This document shows, in pieces, positions 51,361-60,826 of a DNA stretch of 64,000 nt (position 1 is the first letter of the stretch; every line of letters begins with the position of its first letter). This stretch comes from CAZUHB01 sp964620445 (GTDB lineage: Bacteria; Planctomycetota; B15-G4; CAYZWU01). The notes under the pieces were generated by a model. That model was not told the DNA's origin, ran no database searches, and saw nothing but the letters and a program-made list of their open reading frames with translations. The stretch spans positions 81,954 to 145,953 of the forward strand of contig CAZUHB010000006.1 of assembly GCA_964620445.1 (NCBI GenBank). The letters run 5' to 3'. The position numbers and the translations under genes are program-made.

Positions 51361-53916
51361 TCAGGGTATCACGTCGACCTCCACCGGGATGGAGACGAAA
51401 TCGTAAGGGTTGGTCGTGCAATACGCGAAGTAAAGCGTTCTTCCCACATGAGTGGGGGCGATCGGTATGAGCGAGTTGAATTGCGCAAAAGCCAAACCGG
51501 TCGCGTTGAAGGTGCCGACGAAGTTGTAGAACATCGCCGAGGGGGAATTGTTCATGATGTAGGTGGTCCACGAATCCCAGGTCAGGGGAAGGACCAGACC
51601 GCCGGGAAGCGTGATGCCGGGAGCCGTTCCCGTGATGCTTCCGAGCATTCCGAATGTGTCGTTGCCCTGGGCCGGCAACGCGTTGAGGGCGAAGTTCACG
51701 ATTCCGACGGTTCCCGCCTTGACCGTGTCCACATCGGCCACGAGCGACTCGGAAGACGGATAGGCGTTGACCGTACCCTGAGCGGGGACGTGGTCGATCT
51801 TGGTCGCCGTGATGTAGACCGTTCCCCTGAGCAGGGGATCCACCTGAAACGTGACGTTTCCAGAGGCGTCGGTCGTGTCGAACCAGTGGAGATTGGCATC
51901 GTCGGGATTCCAGATGCAGACCTTGGCGCCGCTCACCGGCGATCCACCTGAGGTCACGTTGACCGTGAAGGGCTGCCAGCCGAAGAGGCTGTTCGTGTGG
52001 GACATCGCGAGTGAGGGCGCCTGCGTGAGATAGAGCGGGGTTTCGGGATCTCCGAGGAGAACCAGGCTGTAGTGGATCGACCGTTCCCAGTCATCACCCT
52101 GCGCTGCCGCGATGCGCCGGTCGCGGGCGTCGCACATGATCTGCCCCAGATTTCGTGTGTTGTTCAGGAAGAGCTCCTCGTAGTAGTACTCGTTTATGGC
52201 CGCCCCGTAATGACCTCGGGGGAAGCCGAGCCAGGACCAGGCGGTCGCGGTGTGGCCGATCCAGAATCCACCGCCGTTCGGGGAGTTCGTCCACGCTTCG
52301 CCGACACATTCTCTGTTGTAACCGCTGTTGAAATTGGCGCCGTGGTTCGAAACGGAATAGAGACTTCCCGTAAAATTCGGTTTGTTTGTCACGGAGTTTC
52401 TTGCGTGCCATTCGGTGAAGTTGCTGGAACCGGGGTCATGCATGGTGATGAAATTGAAGTTTCCTTCAATGGCACCGAAATTAACGAGGTTCCGGCAGGA
52501 GTTGAGCTCGTTCAGGAGCGAAGTGAGAGTGAGAGTATAATAGGGTATCTCGTAGAGTGCAGTGATCGCCAGGTGGGCCGGCGCCAAGCCGATGATGATG
52601 TCGGTGATCGTATTGTAATGCGTTACCAGATCATCGAGCGACCAGGAACCGAGAAAGAAGGTGTTGAGATAATTCGTATCCAGAGGGCCCAGCGTTCCCT
52701 CGCCCTCGTAGTGGAGCACCTTGTCGATGAAAGTGTCCGCTTCCGTGAGGTTGTCGCACGAGGCGCGGCCGACGAAGACCTCGGATCCAAACACGATGTT
52801 GTCCTGGGGATACTCGCCCCACCTTGGATCACCGTCGGCGTTCCACGTCCCGTCGAGGTCGGAGAAGTAGAAGTCACAGGGAGCCTGGTCGGCAGTGGTA
52901 TAGGATTCTCGATAAGCGTATCTCCCCGCCTGCTGCGCATCGCTGGCGATCAGCACGTAAACGAGCCCCTTGTACTGGTAATAGTCTCTGATGCAGTGGC
53001 GCATCTTGTCCTGAAAGTCGGGGGTGGAGCTGAGCCCCTGATAATTGGCGTCGATCCAGTTGAAGGTGACCACCTCGGAGGGAATACCCTTCTTGCTCTT
53101 CCAGTCGGCGAGCCGTTGCCAAGCGGGTGCAAGAGTGTCGTCGGTGATGATCAGGTGGTGGACCGTGCCGATGAGCCATTGTTGCGACCTTCCCGACCTG
53201 GACGACCCACTGCCACCGGCCGTGGCCGGCGCCTCGACGACCGTCGATGGAACGTCATCGGGATTGTCCACCAGCCGGACGATTCTCTCACGATGCATCC
53301 GCTCCACCTCGGCCGACCGGGAATAGACGGGGAGATGGTTTTCGTTCCTCGTGACACGGAGCGTGATGCTGAAATTCTTGTGCAGAACCGCTTTGCGCTG
53401 CACGGGATTGAACTGCAGGGGATAGACGGCCACCGTCGCCACGGGATAGCCGGCGATCGATGTGACGCCGGCCAGCTCGCCCAGCTTGCCCGGAAAGAAG
53501 GCGTCCTGTTCGTAGACGCCGCTCTCGGTGCAGGGGCCCGGGGGGCTTCCCGCCAAGTCGACCGCACCGGCCGAGGGGACGAGGCGGATCGAGGTGAAAG
53601 AAACCTCGCCCGTCGCGCCAAGGCGGACCTCGTCGGCTGTGCAGCCCACGGGAAGCGCGAAGCGCAGGTACCTGACAGGTACGATCGGATCACCTTTCTG
53701 CTGCCACAGCTCGGCCTTCGTCAATCTCATCAGATCGTATGACCGGTCCTCGATTTTCCTTTGAGACGCGGAGAGATCTGCCTCGCCATAGGAAAGGGTG
53801 TACTCGAGAAAACTGCCGGAAGAGGAAGTCGTGCCCGGAACGGAATGGGGCGATGCCCAGGCGATCGTACCGAGGAGGAGAATCCAAGACGCAAGATGAG
53901 CCGCACGGTGAAGCAT
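51361..53916 (-). CDS. Secreted gingipain-like (C25) protein, probably lacking the catalytic Cys
   Basis: This 851-residue protein starts at ATG 53916 (GGGGGG upstream) with a signal peptide (HLASWILLLGTIAWA). The propeptide and C25 fold follow (YEQDAFFPGKLGEL, HHLIITDDTLAPAWQRLADWKSKKGIPSEVV, FYFSDLDG, VFVGRASCDNLTEADTFIDKVLHYE), similar in layout to the C25/IPT protein. The likely His is H493 in MHDPGSSN. About 31 residues on, where gingipains have S-x-x-C-x-x-G-x-F, the sequence reads SVSNHGANF, so Asn524 seems to stand in for the Cys. A Cys in RECVGEAW follows but matches a different, structural position. After an Ig-like part it ends in a domain shared with the subtilisin at 60827. It may be an inactive binding relative. 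Confidence 0.82.
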   Translation of the reverse strand: MLHRAAHLASWILLLGTIAWASPHSVPGTTSSSGSFLEYTLSYGEADLSASQRKIEDRSYDLMRLTKAELWQQKGDPIVPVRYLRFALPVGCTADEVRLGATGEVSFTSIRLVPSAGAVDLAGSPPGPCTESGVYEQDAFFPGKLGELAGVTSIAGYPVATVAVYPLQFNPVQRKAVLHKNFSITLRVTRNENHLPVYSRSAEVERMHRERIVRLVDNPDDVPSTVVEAPATAGGSGSSRSGRSQQWLIGTVHHLIITDDTLAPAWQRLADWKSKKGIPSEVVTFNWIDANYQGLSSTPDFQDKMRHCIRDYYQYKGLVYVLIASDAQQAGRYAYRESYTTADQAPCDFYFSDLDGTWNADGDPRWGEYPQDNIVFGSEVFVGRASCDNLTEADTFIDKVLHYEGEGTLGPLDTNYLNTFFLGSWSLDDLVTHYNTITDIIIGLAPAHLAITALYEIPYYTLTLTSLLNELNSCRNLVNFGAIEGNFNFITMHDPGSSNFTEWHARNSVTNKPNFTGSLYSVSNHGANFNSGYNRECVGEAWTNSPNGGGFWIGHTATAWSWLGFPRGHYGAAINEYYYEELFLNNTRNLGQIMCDARDRRIAAAQGDDWERSIHYSLVLLGDPETPLYLTQAPSLAMSHTNSLFGWQPFTVNVTSGGSPVSGAKVCIWNPDDANLHWFDTTDASGNVTFQVDPLLRGTVYITATKIDHVPAQGTVNAYPSSESLVADVDTVKAGTVGIVNFALNALPAQGNDTFGMLGSITGTAPGITLPGGLVLPLTWDSWTTYIMNNSPSAMFYNFVGTFNATGLAFAQFNSLIPIAPTHVGRTLYFAYCTTNPYDFVSIPVEVDVIP

Positions 53917-54016
53917 GATTATGCCCCCCTTTCTTGTGGAATCGAAAGTGTTCGGAAGTGTGTCGAAAGAGTTCGCTGTTGAAGAACCGTTCCCCGTCTC
54001 GATTTTACTTCTCTTC

Positions 54017-54071
54017 AAAAAAAAATCGATGCGACGGCGGTCCGGTCCGAGCGGGTGACGCGCCGGACCGC
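54017..54071 (-). terminator. Possible terminator of the GH78 gene
   Basis: GCGGTCCGG (54037-54045) and CCGGACCGC (54063-54071) form a 9-base perfect stem with a 17-base loop. In the minus direction a run of nine T (A9 on the plus strand at 54017-54025) follows after 11 bases. The large loop and gap make it less certain than the others. Confidence 0.45.
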
Positions 54072-54099
54072 GTTCAATGTCGAGCCGAAACGGAACGTG

Positions 54100-57000
54100 T
54101 CATGGGGATGGATTCGTAAAGGTGTAGACGCCCGATTCCACCAGAAAGATCTGCGCCTCTTCGCCGCGCGACAGTGGCGTCACACCTGGCGCGTCGGCCG
54201 CCGGGCGCCGGCCCTCGAAAATCGGAACTTCCTTTCCGGCCGGGATCCTGACGAGTGCGGTGGTGTTGGCCGGCACCGTCACATCGACCCGAAGCCGGTT
54301 CTGTTCCATGGTCCACGCACACACGATCGTTCCCCGAATCGAGTCGTACCGTGCCTCGGCGCGCGTCAGTCCGCCGCCCGGCCGGGGTTCGATCAGGATG
54401 CGTTCGAATCCGGGCTTGGCCGGATCGGGCCTGATCCCGGCCACACTTCCGAAGAGCCAGGCACCCACCGAGCCGAGGGCGTAGTGGTTGAAGGAGTTCA
54501 TCCGCGGGTCCTGGAAACCCTTCTCCTCGGTGAAGCCGTCCCACCGTTCCCAGATCGTGGTCGCCCCGTGGCGGATGCAATGGCCCCACGAGGGATAGTC
54601 CTCGCTCAGCAGTAGATGGTAAGCCGTATCTAGATACCCGAACCGGGTGAGAACGGGCAGGATGTGGCCCACGCCCACGAAGCCGGTCGAGATCCGCCCC
54701 CCGCGCGCCTCGATATCTTTCACGAGGCGCCGCGCCGCGGGGGCGCGCAATGCGTCGGGAAGGAGATCGAAGCGCAAGGCAAGAACGTAAGCGGTTTGCG
54801 TGTCCCCCTCGATCCGCCCGTCATCATCGACGAACGCCTTATTGAACGCCGCCCTGATCCGATCGAAGAGCGCGCCGTACCGCGCCGCCTCCGGCTCGCG
54901 GCCGATCGCCCCGGCCATGCGCGACAGAAGGCGCGCGCTCTGCGCGAAGTAGGCCGTGGCAAGCACCTCCCTGGGTGTGTCGGCGTCGATCGACACCCAG
55001 TCGCCGTAGTTGTTTCCGGTCCGCTCGGTCCAGACGCAGTCCGGATTCGCCTCGGCGATGAAGGTGATCCATTTCTCCATCGCGTCGAAGAGCCGTTCCA
55101 CGAGATCGCGGTCCTCGTAGAACAAAAAACAGGTCCACGGAACGATCACACCCGCGTCGCCCCACGCCGGCGCGCCGTCGGTTTCCGCCACGAGGCGCGG
55201 CGCCACGTCGGGGAAGGCACCCTCGGCCGACTGGGCATCGGCCACATCGGCCAGCCACTTCGTGAAGAAGGCGGCCGTGTCCATGTTGTAGCAGGCCGTG
55301 GGCGCAAAGATCTGCGCATCGCCGAGCCAGCCGAGCCGCTCGTCGCGCTGGGGGCAGTCGGTGGGCACGTCGACGAAGTTCCCCCGCTGGCTCCAGACGA
55401 TGTTGTTCTCCAACCGGTTGACCATGGAATTCGAACAGGAGAAGGAACCCGCCATGTCCATGGCCGAATGGACCACGACGCCGGTGATCGCGTCGCAACC
55501 GGGCTCCCCCGGGAATCCCGAGACCTCGACGTACCGAAATCCGTGGTAGGTGAACCGGGGCTCGAAGATCTCTTTCCCTTCGCCTTTGAGGATGTAGATG
55601 TCGGTGCACCGCGCGCCGCGCAGGTTGTCCGTATAGATGCGTCCGTCCCGACCGAGCACCTCGGCGAAACGGAGGGTCACGCGATCGCCCCGCTTCCCCT
55701 GTACCTCGAGCCGCACCCAGCCGACCATGTTCTGCCCCATGTCGAAAACGAACTCGTCCGACGCGGTTCGAGACACGCTGACCGGCTCGATCTCCATGAT
55801 CTTCTGCACGGTGGGGGAGCGTTGCGCAACGAGCGCGGCCCCCGGTTTCTTCAGAACCTCGACCGGCCGCCACGCGCTGTCATCGAATCGGGCGCGATCC
55901 CAGCCCGGCATCTCCCGGCGCGCGTCGTAGATCTCTCCCGAGAGAAAATCGGAGGAGAGGATCGGGCCGCCCGACGCGGACCACGATCCGTCGGTCGTGA
56001 TCGTCTCGGAGCTTCTGTCCCCGTATTCGATCTGCAGCTGTGCGAGAAGACCGAGCGGATAGGCGCCGTAGTGATGGCGCTTCGCGAAGAAACCCACGGC
56101 GCCCGCGTACCACCCGTCGCCCAGAATCGCTCCGAGCGCGTTCGGTCCCTCGGCCAGCATGTTGGTCACGTCGTATGTCTGGTACTGGATCCTGCGGGAA
56201 TAGTCTGTCCACCCCGGCGCAAAACAGGCATTGCCCACGCGCGTGCCATTGAGGCGCATCTCGTAGACACCGAGCGCCGTGGCATGGAGCCGCGCGCGGG
56301 CGACCGGTTTCGCGATCGTGAAGGAGCGCCTGAGATGGGCGCACGGCGCGGGGCGGTCGATCGTCACGAGGCTGTCGAGCGCACCGGCGCCAAAGGCGGC
56401 TTTTTCGAGAGCCGATCGCCACGTCCCGTCATCGAGGGCGGGATCGGCCCAGTCCGCGCGCTGCTCGGCCGAGACGCGCCACCGGGCGTCGCTGCGCAGA
56501 TTGTGCGTTGCGCCCCCTCGGAGAGCGACCTCGACAGCGGCGAGCACTCCGCACTCCCCGACCGTCGATCCCTGATCGACAACCACGGCGAGGAGATTCT
56601 TCCCGGCTTTCAGATAAGAGCCGAGATCGATCGTGTTGAACCCTTTCCATCGATCGTTCTCCTCTCCCGGCGGATCGATCGGTGTGCCGTTGATCCAGAG
56701 GTCGTGGGCACCGCTGGCAATGACCCAGAGATGCCCCGATCGGATCGGTCCGCTCCCCGGGATGGTGAACGTGCGCCGAAGACAGACCTTGTCCCCGCTG
56801 ACTCCTCCCGTTCCGGCGTCGATCCAGATCCAGTGCGCCGACTCGATCGGATGGCGCGTGCTGTCGGGCTGCTCGGGAGTGTGGCCGATCCATTGCGCCG
56901 ATCGGTCGAATCGATCGAGAAGACCGATCTCGAAGAAGGCCGGATCGCCGAAGGCCGACACCCGGTCCTCCTCGTCCCAGGCGCGCACCTTCCACCAGCA

Positions 57001-57312
57001 GCGCTGCCCTGCGGCGAGGGGCCGGCCGTTATACGGTACGTGGACCGACCGGTTCGACAGGACCTTGCCGCTGTCCCACAGGTCGCCGTCGTCGCGCGCG
57101 AGCCCTTCGGAAGTGGTTGCGGCGATGATCTGCCACGCGGTCTGGCGAGCCCCGCGCCGATCCGATTCGAGCACCCAGCTCAGCCGCGGACGGATCGTGT
57201 CGAGGCCGAGAGGATTCTCGAGAAACTCGCATCGCGGCCGCTTCGTGACCCACGTGGGTTCCGGTTCCGGCGCTCCGAGGGGAGCCGGCCTTTTGTCTCG
57301 AGTGTTCATCAT
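54100..57312 (-). CDS. Alpha-L-rhamnosidase, GH78
   Basis: This 1,070-residue enzyme removes terminal L-rhamnose by inversion. It has the full GH78 layout: an N-terminal Ig-like domain (LGLDTIRPRLSWVLESD), carbohydrate-binding beta-domains (LWINGTPIDPP, YEMRLNGTRVGNACFAPGWTDY), then the alpha/alpha barrel with VDVPTDCPQRDERLGW (D657, E658, general-acid region) and TTIWERWDG (E922, general base), and a C-terminal beta-domain. No signal peptide is seen, so it should act in the cytoplasm on imported rhamnosides. Its start overlaps the kinase stop (ATGATG over TGA), an odd operon with a sigma factor and a membrane kinase. The start at 57312 is supported by this coupling. Confidence 0.94.
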   Translation of the reverse strand: MMNTRDKRPAPLGAPEPEPTWVTKRPRCEFLENPLGLDTIRPRLSWVLESDRRGARQTAWQIIAATTSEGLARDDGDLWDSGKVLSNRSVHVPYNGRPLAAGQRCWWKVRAWDEEDRVSAFGDPAFFEIGLLDRFDRSAQWIGHTPEQPDSTRHPIESAHWIWIDAGTGGVSGDKVCLRRTFTIPGSGPIRSGHLWVIASGAHDLWINGTPIDPPGEENDRWKGFNTIDLGSYLKAGKNLLAVVVDQGSTVGECGVLAAVEVALRGGATHNLRSDARWRVSAEQRADWADPALDDGTWRSALEKAAFGAGALDSLVTIDRPAPCAHLRRSFTIAKPVARARLHATALGVYEMRLNGTRVGNACFAPGWTDYSRRIQYQTYDVTNMLAEGPNALGAILGDGWYAGAVGFFAKRHHYGAYPLGLLAQLQIEYGDRSSETITTDGSWSASGGPILSSDFLSGEIYDARREMPGWDRARFDDSAWRPVEVLKKPGAALVAQRSPTVQKIMEIEPVSVSRTASDEFVFDMGQNMVGWVRLEVQGKRGDRVTLRFAEVLGRDGRIYTDNLRGARCTDIYILKGEGKEIFEPRFTYHGFRYVEVSGFPGEPGCDAITGVVVHSAMDMAGSFSCSNSMVNRLENNIVWSQRGNFVDVPTDCPQRDERLGWLGDAQIFAPTACYNMDTAAFFTKWLADVADAQSAEGAFPDVAPRLVAETDGAPAWGDAGVIVPWTCFLFYEDRDLVERLFDAMEKWITFIAEANPDCVWTERTGNNYGDWVSIDADTPREVLATAYFAQSARLLSRMAGAIGREPEAARYGALFDRIRAAFNKAFVDDDGRIEGDTQTAYVLALRFDLLPDALRAPAARRLVKDIEARGGRISTGFVGVGHILPVLTRFGYLDTAYHLLLSEDYPSWGHCIRHGATTIWERWDGFTEEKGFQDPRMNSFNHYALGSVGAWLFGSVAGIRPDPAKPGFERILIEPRPGGGLTRAEARYDSIRGTIVCAWTMEQNRLRVDVTVPANTTALVRIPAGKEVPIFEGRRPAADAPGVTPLSRGEEAQIFLVESGVYTFTNPSP

Positions 57313-60002
57313 TTGTCCGGTGACCTGTCTGAGGGATCGTTCGACGGCGCGCCATCATTCGACGGCGCGCCATCATTCGATGGCGGAAGCCATTGCGGCC
57401 AGCCGTCCACGGCCGCCGCCCGGGCGAGCATGACCTGGCTGAACCGATAGGGCACGAAGACGAGCAGTCCCGTCCCGGTGCATGCCTTCAGGGTGGCGAG
57501 CCCCGCTTCGCGGTCGCCCTTCCCCAGCTGGCGAAGCGCGATGAGAAACAGTACCTCGCAGAGCTCGTCGTGCCGACCCCCGGCAGCGTCGATGAGGCCC
57601 TTCGCATCGAGCCGGCCGAGAAGAAAGTCGAGCGCCGGAATGAGCGCGGTCTGACCCGCGCGGATCAGGCCGTCCCGTCCCACCCGCGCTTCGAATTCGT
57701 TCAAGGCGCGGTCGGACGCGGCCCTGTCCCCGAGCAGCTCCATGCCCGCCGCGGTCATCAGAAGCGACGTGGCGTTCGGCTCCTGGGGGCTGAGGCCCTT
57801 GGCGCACGCCGCGCGCGCCTCGTCGAGCCGTCCCATCTCGGCAAGCAGCAGCCCTTTCTGCAGGGGAAGAGGAAAGAGGCCCGGCGACCAGGACGCGATC
57901 GCCACGTCGACCTGAGCCAGAGCCTCGTCGATCCTTCCCGTGGCGTGAAGCAGAATGGCGTACTGATGCAGGAGGCCGGGATGATTCTCCCCGGTGAACT
58001 TCCTGTTGATCGCGACGGCTTGCGCGAAGAGCGATGCCGCCTCCTCGAAGTCCTCGACGGCGCGCAGGTAGGTGGCCTTTGCGATCAGCGGCCTCCAGTC
58101 CGACTCCGTTCGTAAGCTCAGAGCCTTGTCGAGGTCGCGGGCGCAATCGGCGAGCCACCTCTCCCTGTCGGCGGAGCGCTCCGGCCGCCGCTCGGCCCAG
58201 ACCGCCGCAAAGAGGTAACCGAATCCGCGCGACGTGTAGGAGCGGGACGACTCGGGCTGGAAGATGACCCAGGCATTGTAGTCCTCGATCATCGGCTCGA
58301 GGATCGACTCGTCGTCCCTCCTGAGAAGTTGCTGGGCGCGGGTGTTGGCCCGCGCCTCGATGGCGGGTGTGAAATCCGGGCTGAGGGCGATCGCCCGGTT
58401 GTACGATTCGATCGATCCTTTGCCGGGCATGTAGCTCATGGCATTGCCGCGCAGCCACCACCCGAGGGCGGATCCGATCTCGAATCCTTTCGCGCGTTCG
58501 AAACATTCCTCCGATCTGGCCACATCGGCGATTCCCCTGTACGCCTGGGCGAGGGCATAGCAAACCTCGGCGCTCCGCGGATCGCGCTCGAATGCCTCCT
58601 CGAAATGAACGACCGCCTCGTGAGGCCGGACATTCATGAGCGGGATCAGCCCGCGATAGAGGTGGAGGCCGGCCGAGTCGATCCCGAGGGAGAGCGCCTC
58701 GTCGAGAAGAGCATTGGCTTTCTGGTCGTCGCGGTCGTAGAGGATCGCGTGCAGCGCGTCGGATACGCACTGGGCGCCTCTGGCCCGCCGGTTCTTGATC
58801 ACCATGACGGCTGTCACCACCATGAGTACGAGGACCACAACGGCCGCGGTTATTTGCAGGCGGTGTTTCTTCACGAGCCGCGCCGCACCGACGAAGAGCG
58901 GCGTTCGGCGGGCGCGGATCGATTTGCCCGCCAGGAAGCGCCCGCAGTCCTCGGCCAGGGCGTCAGCGTCGGCATATCGCCGCGATCGATCCTTGCGCAT
59001 GCAGCGGAAGACGATCGTCTCCAGATCGCGCGGAATCGTACGGTCGATCTTGCGCAGCGGCACGGGCTCGCTCGTGGCCACCTTGTTGAGAACCTCCTCG
59101 CGAGTCTCCCCGCGATATGCCGGTTCGAGGGAGAGCAGCTCGTAGAGGGTGGCGCCGAGAGAATAGATGTCGGTGCGCGCATCGAGGCTGCCCCGATCGC
59201 CGCGCGCCTGCTCGGGCGACATGTAGCGCGCCGTGCCGATCACATCGCCCGTTCCGGTGATCGTGGCGAGCGCGCTGGCGCGGGCGAGGCCGAAATCGCT
59301 GATCCATACCTTGTCGCTCCCGTCGAGGAGCAGGTTGGACGGTTTGATGTCGCGGTGGATGACCCCCTCATCGTGAGCGTAGGCGAGCGCCTCGGCCACC
59401 TTCCGGCCCCAGCCGATCACCTTTTCGTGGTGGTGGGGGCTTTTGTCCTTCTCGCCCGAGCGCCACGACTTGAGCAGGGTGGAGAGCGAACCGCCGTCGA
59501 TGAACTGCATGGCGAAGTAGTGAATGCCCTGCTCCTCGCCCACGGCGTAGACCGGTACGATATTGGTATGATGGAGCCGGCCGGCCATCGACGCCTCGCG
59601 CGTGAACCGCTCGGCGGCGCTGTCCGCCAGGATCGCGCCGGCAGGAAGAACCTTGAGAGCCACGCGGCGATCGAGCGAGGTCTGGACCGCCTCGTAGACA
59701 ATACCCATTCCGCCCCGGCCCACCTCGCGTACGATCCGGAAATCGCCGAGGAGCTGATCCCTTCCGAGGCAGGAGGCGTTGAGCGAACGGCCGGTCATCT
59801 CCACGAAATCGAGAGTCTTGAAAACGCCGCGCAAGGTGTCGGCGAGGTCGGGATGGTCGCGGAGGTAGGATTCCTGATCGGGAGTCTGTCCCTTCGCGAG
59901 CTCCTCGAGGTAGCGCTCGATCACGGCCTCGAGGCGGTCATCGCCGCGGGACGGTCGTCTTCCGTCCTGGGACGGTCGGTCTCGTGGTTTTTCAGATGGC
60001 AT
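57309..60002 (-). CDS. Membrane Ser/Thr protein kinase with TPR-like C-terminal domain
   Basis: This 897-residue protein begins with a short helical segment common in planctomycete kinases (VIERYLEELAKGQTPDQESYL, DHPDLADTL). The kinase domain spans about 87-357 with the glycine loop VGRGGMG, K117, HRDIKPSN (D218), DFG (236-238), GTARYMSPEQ and DIYSLGATLYELL; all catalytic residues are present. A transmembrane helix follows (about 383-402), then about 450 residues of TPR-like helices outside the membrane. It ends in a repeated SNDGAP segment. It overlaps the sigma-factor gene by 11 bases and the GH78 gene by 4, so the three are co-expressed. The outer TPR part could sense or bind a ligand while the kinase signals inside. 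Confidence 0.93.
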   Translation of the reverse strand: MPSEKPRDRPSQDGRRPSRGDDRLEAVIERYLEELAKGQTPDQESYLRDHPDLADTLRGVFKTLDFVEMTGRSLNASCLGRDQLLGDFRIVREVGRGGMGIVYEAVQTSLDRRVALKVLPAGAILADSAAERFTREASMAGRLHHTNIVPVYAVGEEQGIHYFAMQFIDGGSLSTLLKSWRSGEKDKSPHHHEKVIGWGRKVAEALAYAHDEGVIHRDIKPSNLLLDGSDKVWISDFGLARASALATITGTGDVIGTARYMSPEQARGDRGSLDARTDIYSLGATLYELLSLEPAYRGETREEVLNKVATSEPVPLRKIDRTIPRDLETIVFRCMRKDRSRRYADADALAEDCGRFLAGKSIRARRTPLFVGAARLVKKHRLQITAAVVVLVLMVVTAVMVIKNRRARGAQCVSDALHAILYDRDDQKANALLDEALSLGIDSAGLHLYRGLIPLMNVRPHEAVVHFEEAFERDPRSAEVCYALAQAYRGIADVARSEECFERAKGFEIGSALGWWLRGNAMSYMPGKGSIESYNRAIALSPDFTPAIEARANTRAQQLLRRDDESILEPMIEDYNAWVIFQPESSRSYTSRGFGYLFAAVWAERRPERSADRERWLADCARDLDKALSLRTESDWRPLIAKATYLRAVEDFEEAASLFAQAVAINRKFTGENHPGLLHQYAILLHATGRIDEALAQVDVAIASWSPGLFPLPLQKGLLLAEMGRLDEARAACAKGLSPQEPNATSLLMTAAGMELLGDRAASDRALNEFEARVGRDGLIRAGQTALIPALDFLLGRLDAKGLIDAAGGRHDELCEVLFLIALRQLGKGDREAGLATLKACTGTGLLVFVPYRFSQVMLARAAAVDGWPQWLPPSNDGAPSNDGAPSNDPSDRSPDK
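57340..57386 (-). repeat. 18-base tandem repeat at kinase C-terminus
   Basis: Two exact 18-base copies (57340-57357, 57358-57375) and a partial third encode SNDGAP repeats just before the kinase stop. It is a likely slippage site, and length changes in whole units would keep the frame and the downstream start. Confidence 0.85.
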
Positions 60003-60618
60003 CGCCCAGCAGTTCTCGAAGACGGATCAGTGCACGGGCGCACAGGCTTCGCACCGCGCGTTCGGATCGATCCATCTTCGCTGCTGTTTCCGCCACATTC
60101 AACTGGTTTATGTAGCGCAGGGAGATCACCTTCCGGTGGTCGTCCGAAAGTTCGTCGAGCGCTTCCTGCAAGGCGATCACGCGATCGGCGAAATCGGCCT
60201 TCATGCTCGGGCTCGTGATCGTGCCCGCGATCTGGTCCAGAAGGCGGATCGCCGAGGTGTGGCTGCCCAGGTCGGCGGCGCGCATCTCGCCGCCCCGCTT
60301 GACCGTCTTGAACGCCTTGCGGTCCACGTCGCAGATCCGATTGACCGCGATGCGCCGCAGCCACGCGAAGAAGCTGTCCTTGCCGCGGCCCTCGAATCGG
60401 TCGATGTTGTTGAGCGCATCGAGGTAGACCTGCTGCATCACATCCTGCGATTCGAGCCGCTGGCGCAGACGGTCGCCGAGGTCGGCGCGGATCGATTCGA
60501 GAAGCCGCTTCGTGTGAACCCTGAAGAGTTCGGACAGCGCGGTCTCGTCGCGCTGGCGGGCCCGTTCGATCAGGGGGGTGAGCCGGTCCTGTCTATCCTG
60601 TTCTTCGGCACTGTTCAT
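59992..60618 (-). CDS. ECF-like RNA polymerase sigma factor, planctomycete type
   Basis: This 208-residue protein starts at ATG 60618 with GGAGG upstream (a longer frame begins at 60639). Sigma region 2 is seen in VMQQVYLDALNNIDRFEGRGKDSFFAWLRRIAVNRI and region 4 in LSDDHRKVISLRYINQLNVAETAAKMDRSERAVRSLCARAL (both split by name only, with key residues DALNNI, AWLRRIA, DHRKV, AVRSL). There is no anti-sigma gene; instead the next gene, overlapping by 11 bases, is a Ser/Thr kinase. That arrangement is characteristic of planctomycete ECF groups, where the kinase is thought to control the factor. Its operon also encodes GH78, so rhamnoside use may be under its control. Confidence 0.92.
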   Translation of the reverse strand: MNSAEEQDRQDRLTPLIERARQRDETALSELFRVHTKRLLESIRADLGDRLRQRLESQDVMQQVYLDALNNIDRFEGRGKDSFFAWLRRIAVNRICDVDRKAFKTVKRGGEMRAADLGSHTSAIRLLDQIAGTITSPSMKADFADRVIALQEALDELSDDHRKVISLRYINQLNVAETAAKMDRSERAVRSLCARALIRLRELLGDAI

Positions 60619-60770
60619 CGTTTGCCTCCAGAGATCCAAGCGCGCTGCGCCGGTCTCTGCCTCGCCCGAATTGCCAAGATTTCGGAAATATTCAAAACTG
60701 GGCGATCGACAGGGACCGAACGCCCCGATCGGACCCTTTCATCATCGGAATTCTCCAGCGCGGAAACAAG

Positions 60771-60807
60771 AAAAGGCCGGCCCGATTTTCGAAAACCGGA
60801 CCGGCCT
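60771..60807 (-). terminator. Rho-independent terminator of the subtilisin gene
   Basis: AGGCCGG-CCG and CGG-CCGGCCT arms (60774-60784 and 60797-60807) pair with one mismatch around an AT-rich loop. In the minus direction a T-rich run (TTTTCTTG) follows. It lies 20 bases past the stop at 60827. Confidence 0.85.
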
Positions 60808-60826
60808 CGGAGTGTATCAGGAGAAA

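Noticed and set aside
54664..60218. Plus-strand frames of 928 and 629 residues opposite GH78 and the kinase
   Set aside because: Antisense shadows of enzymes with complete catalytic motifs.
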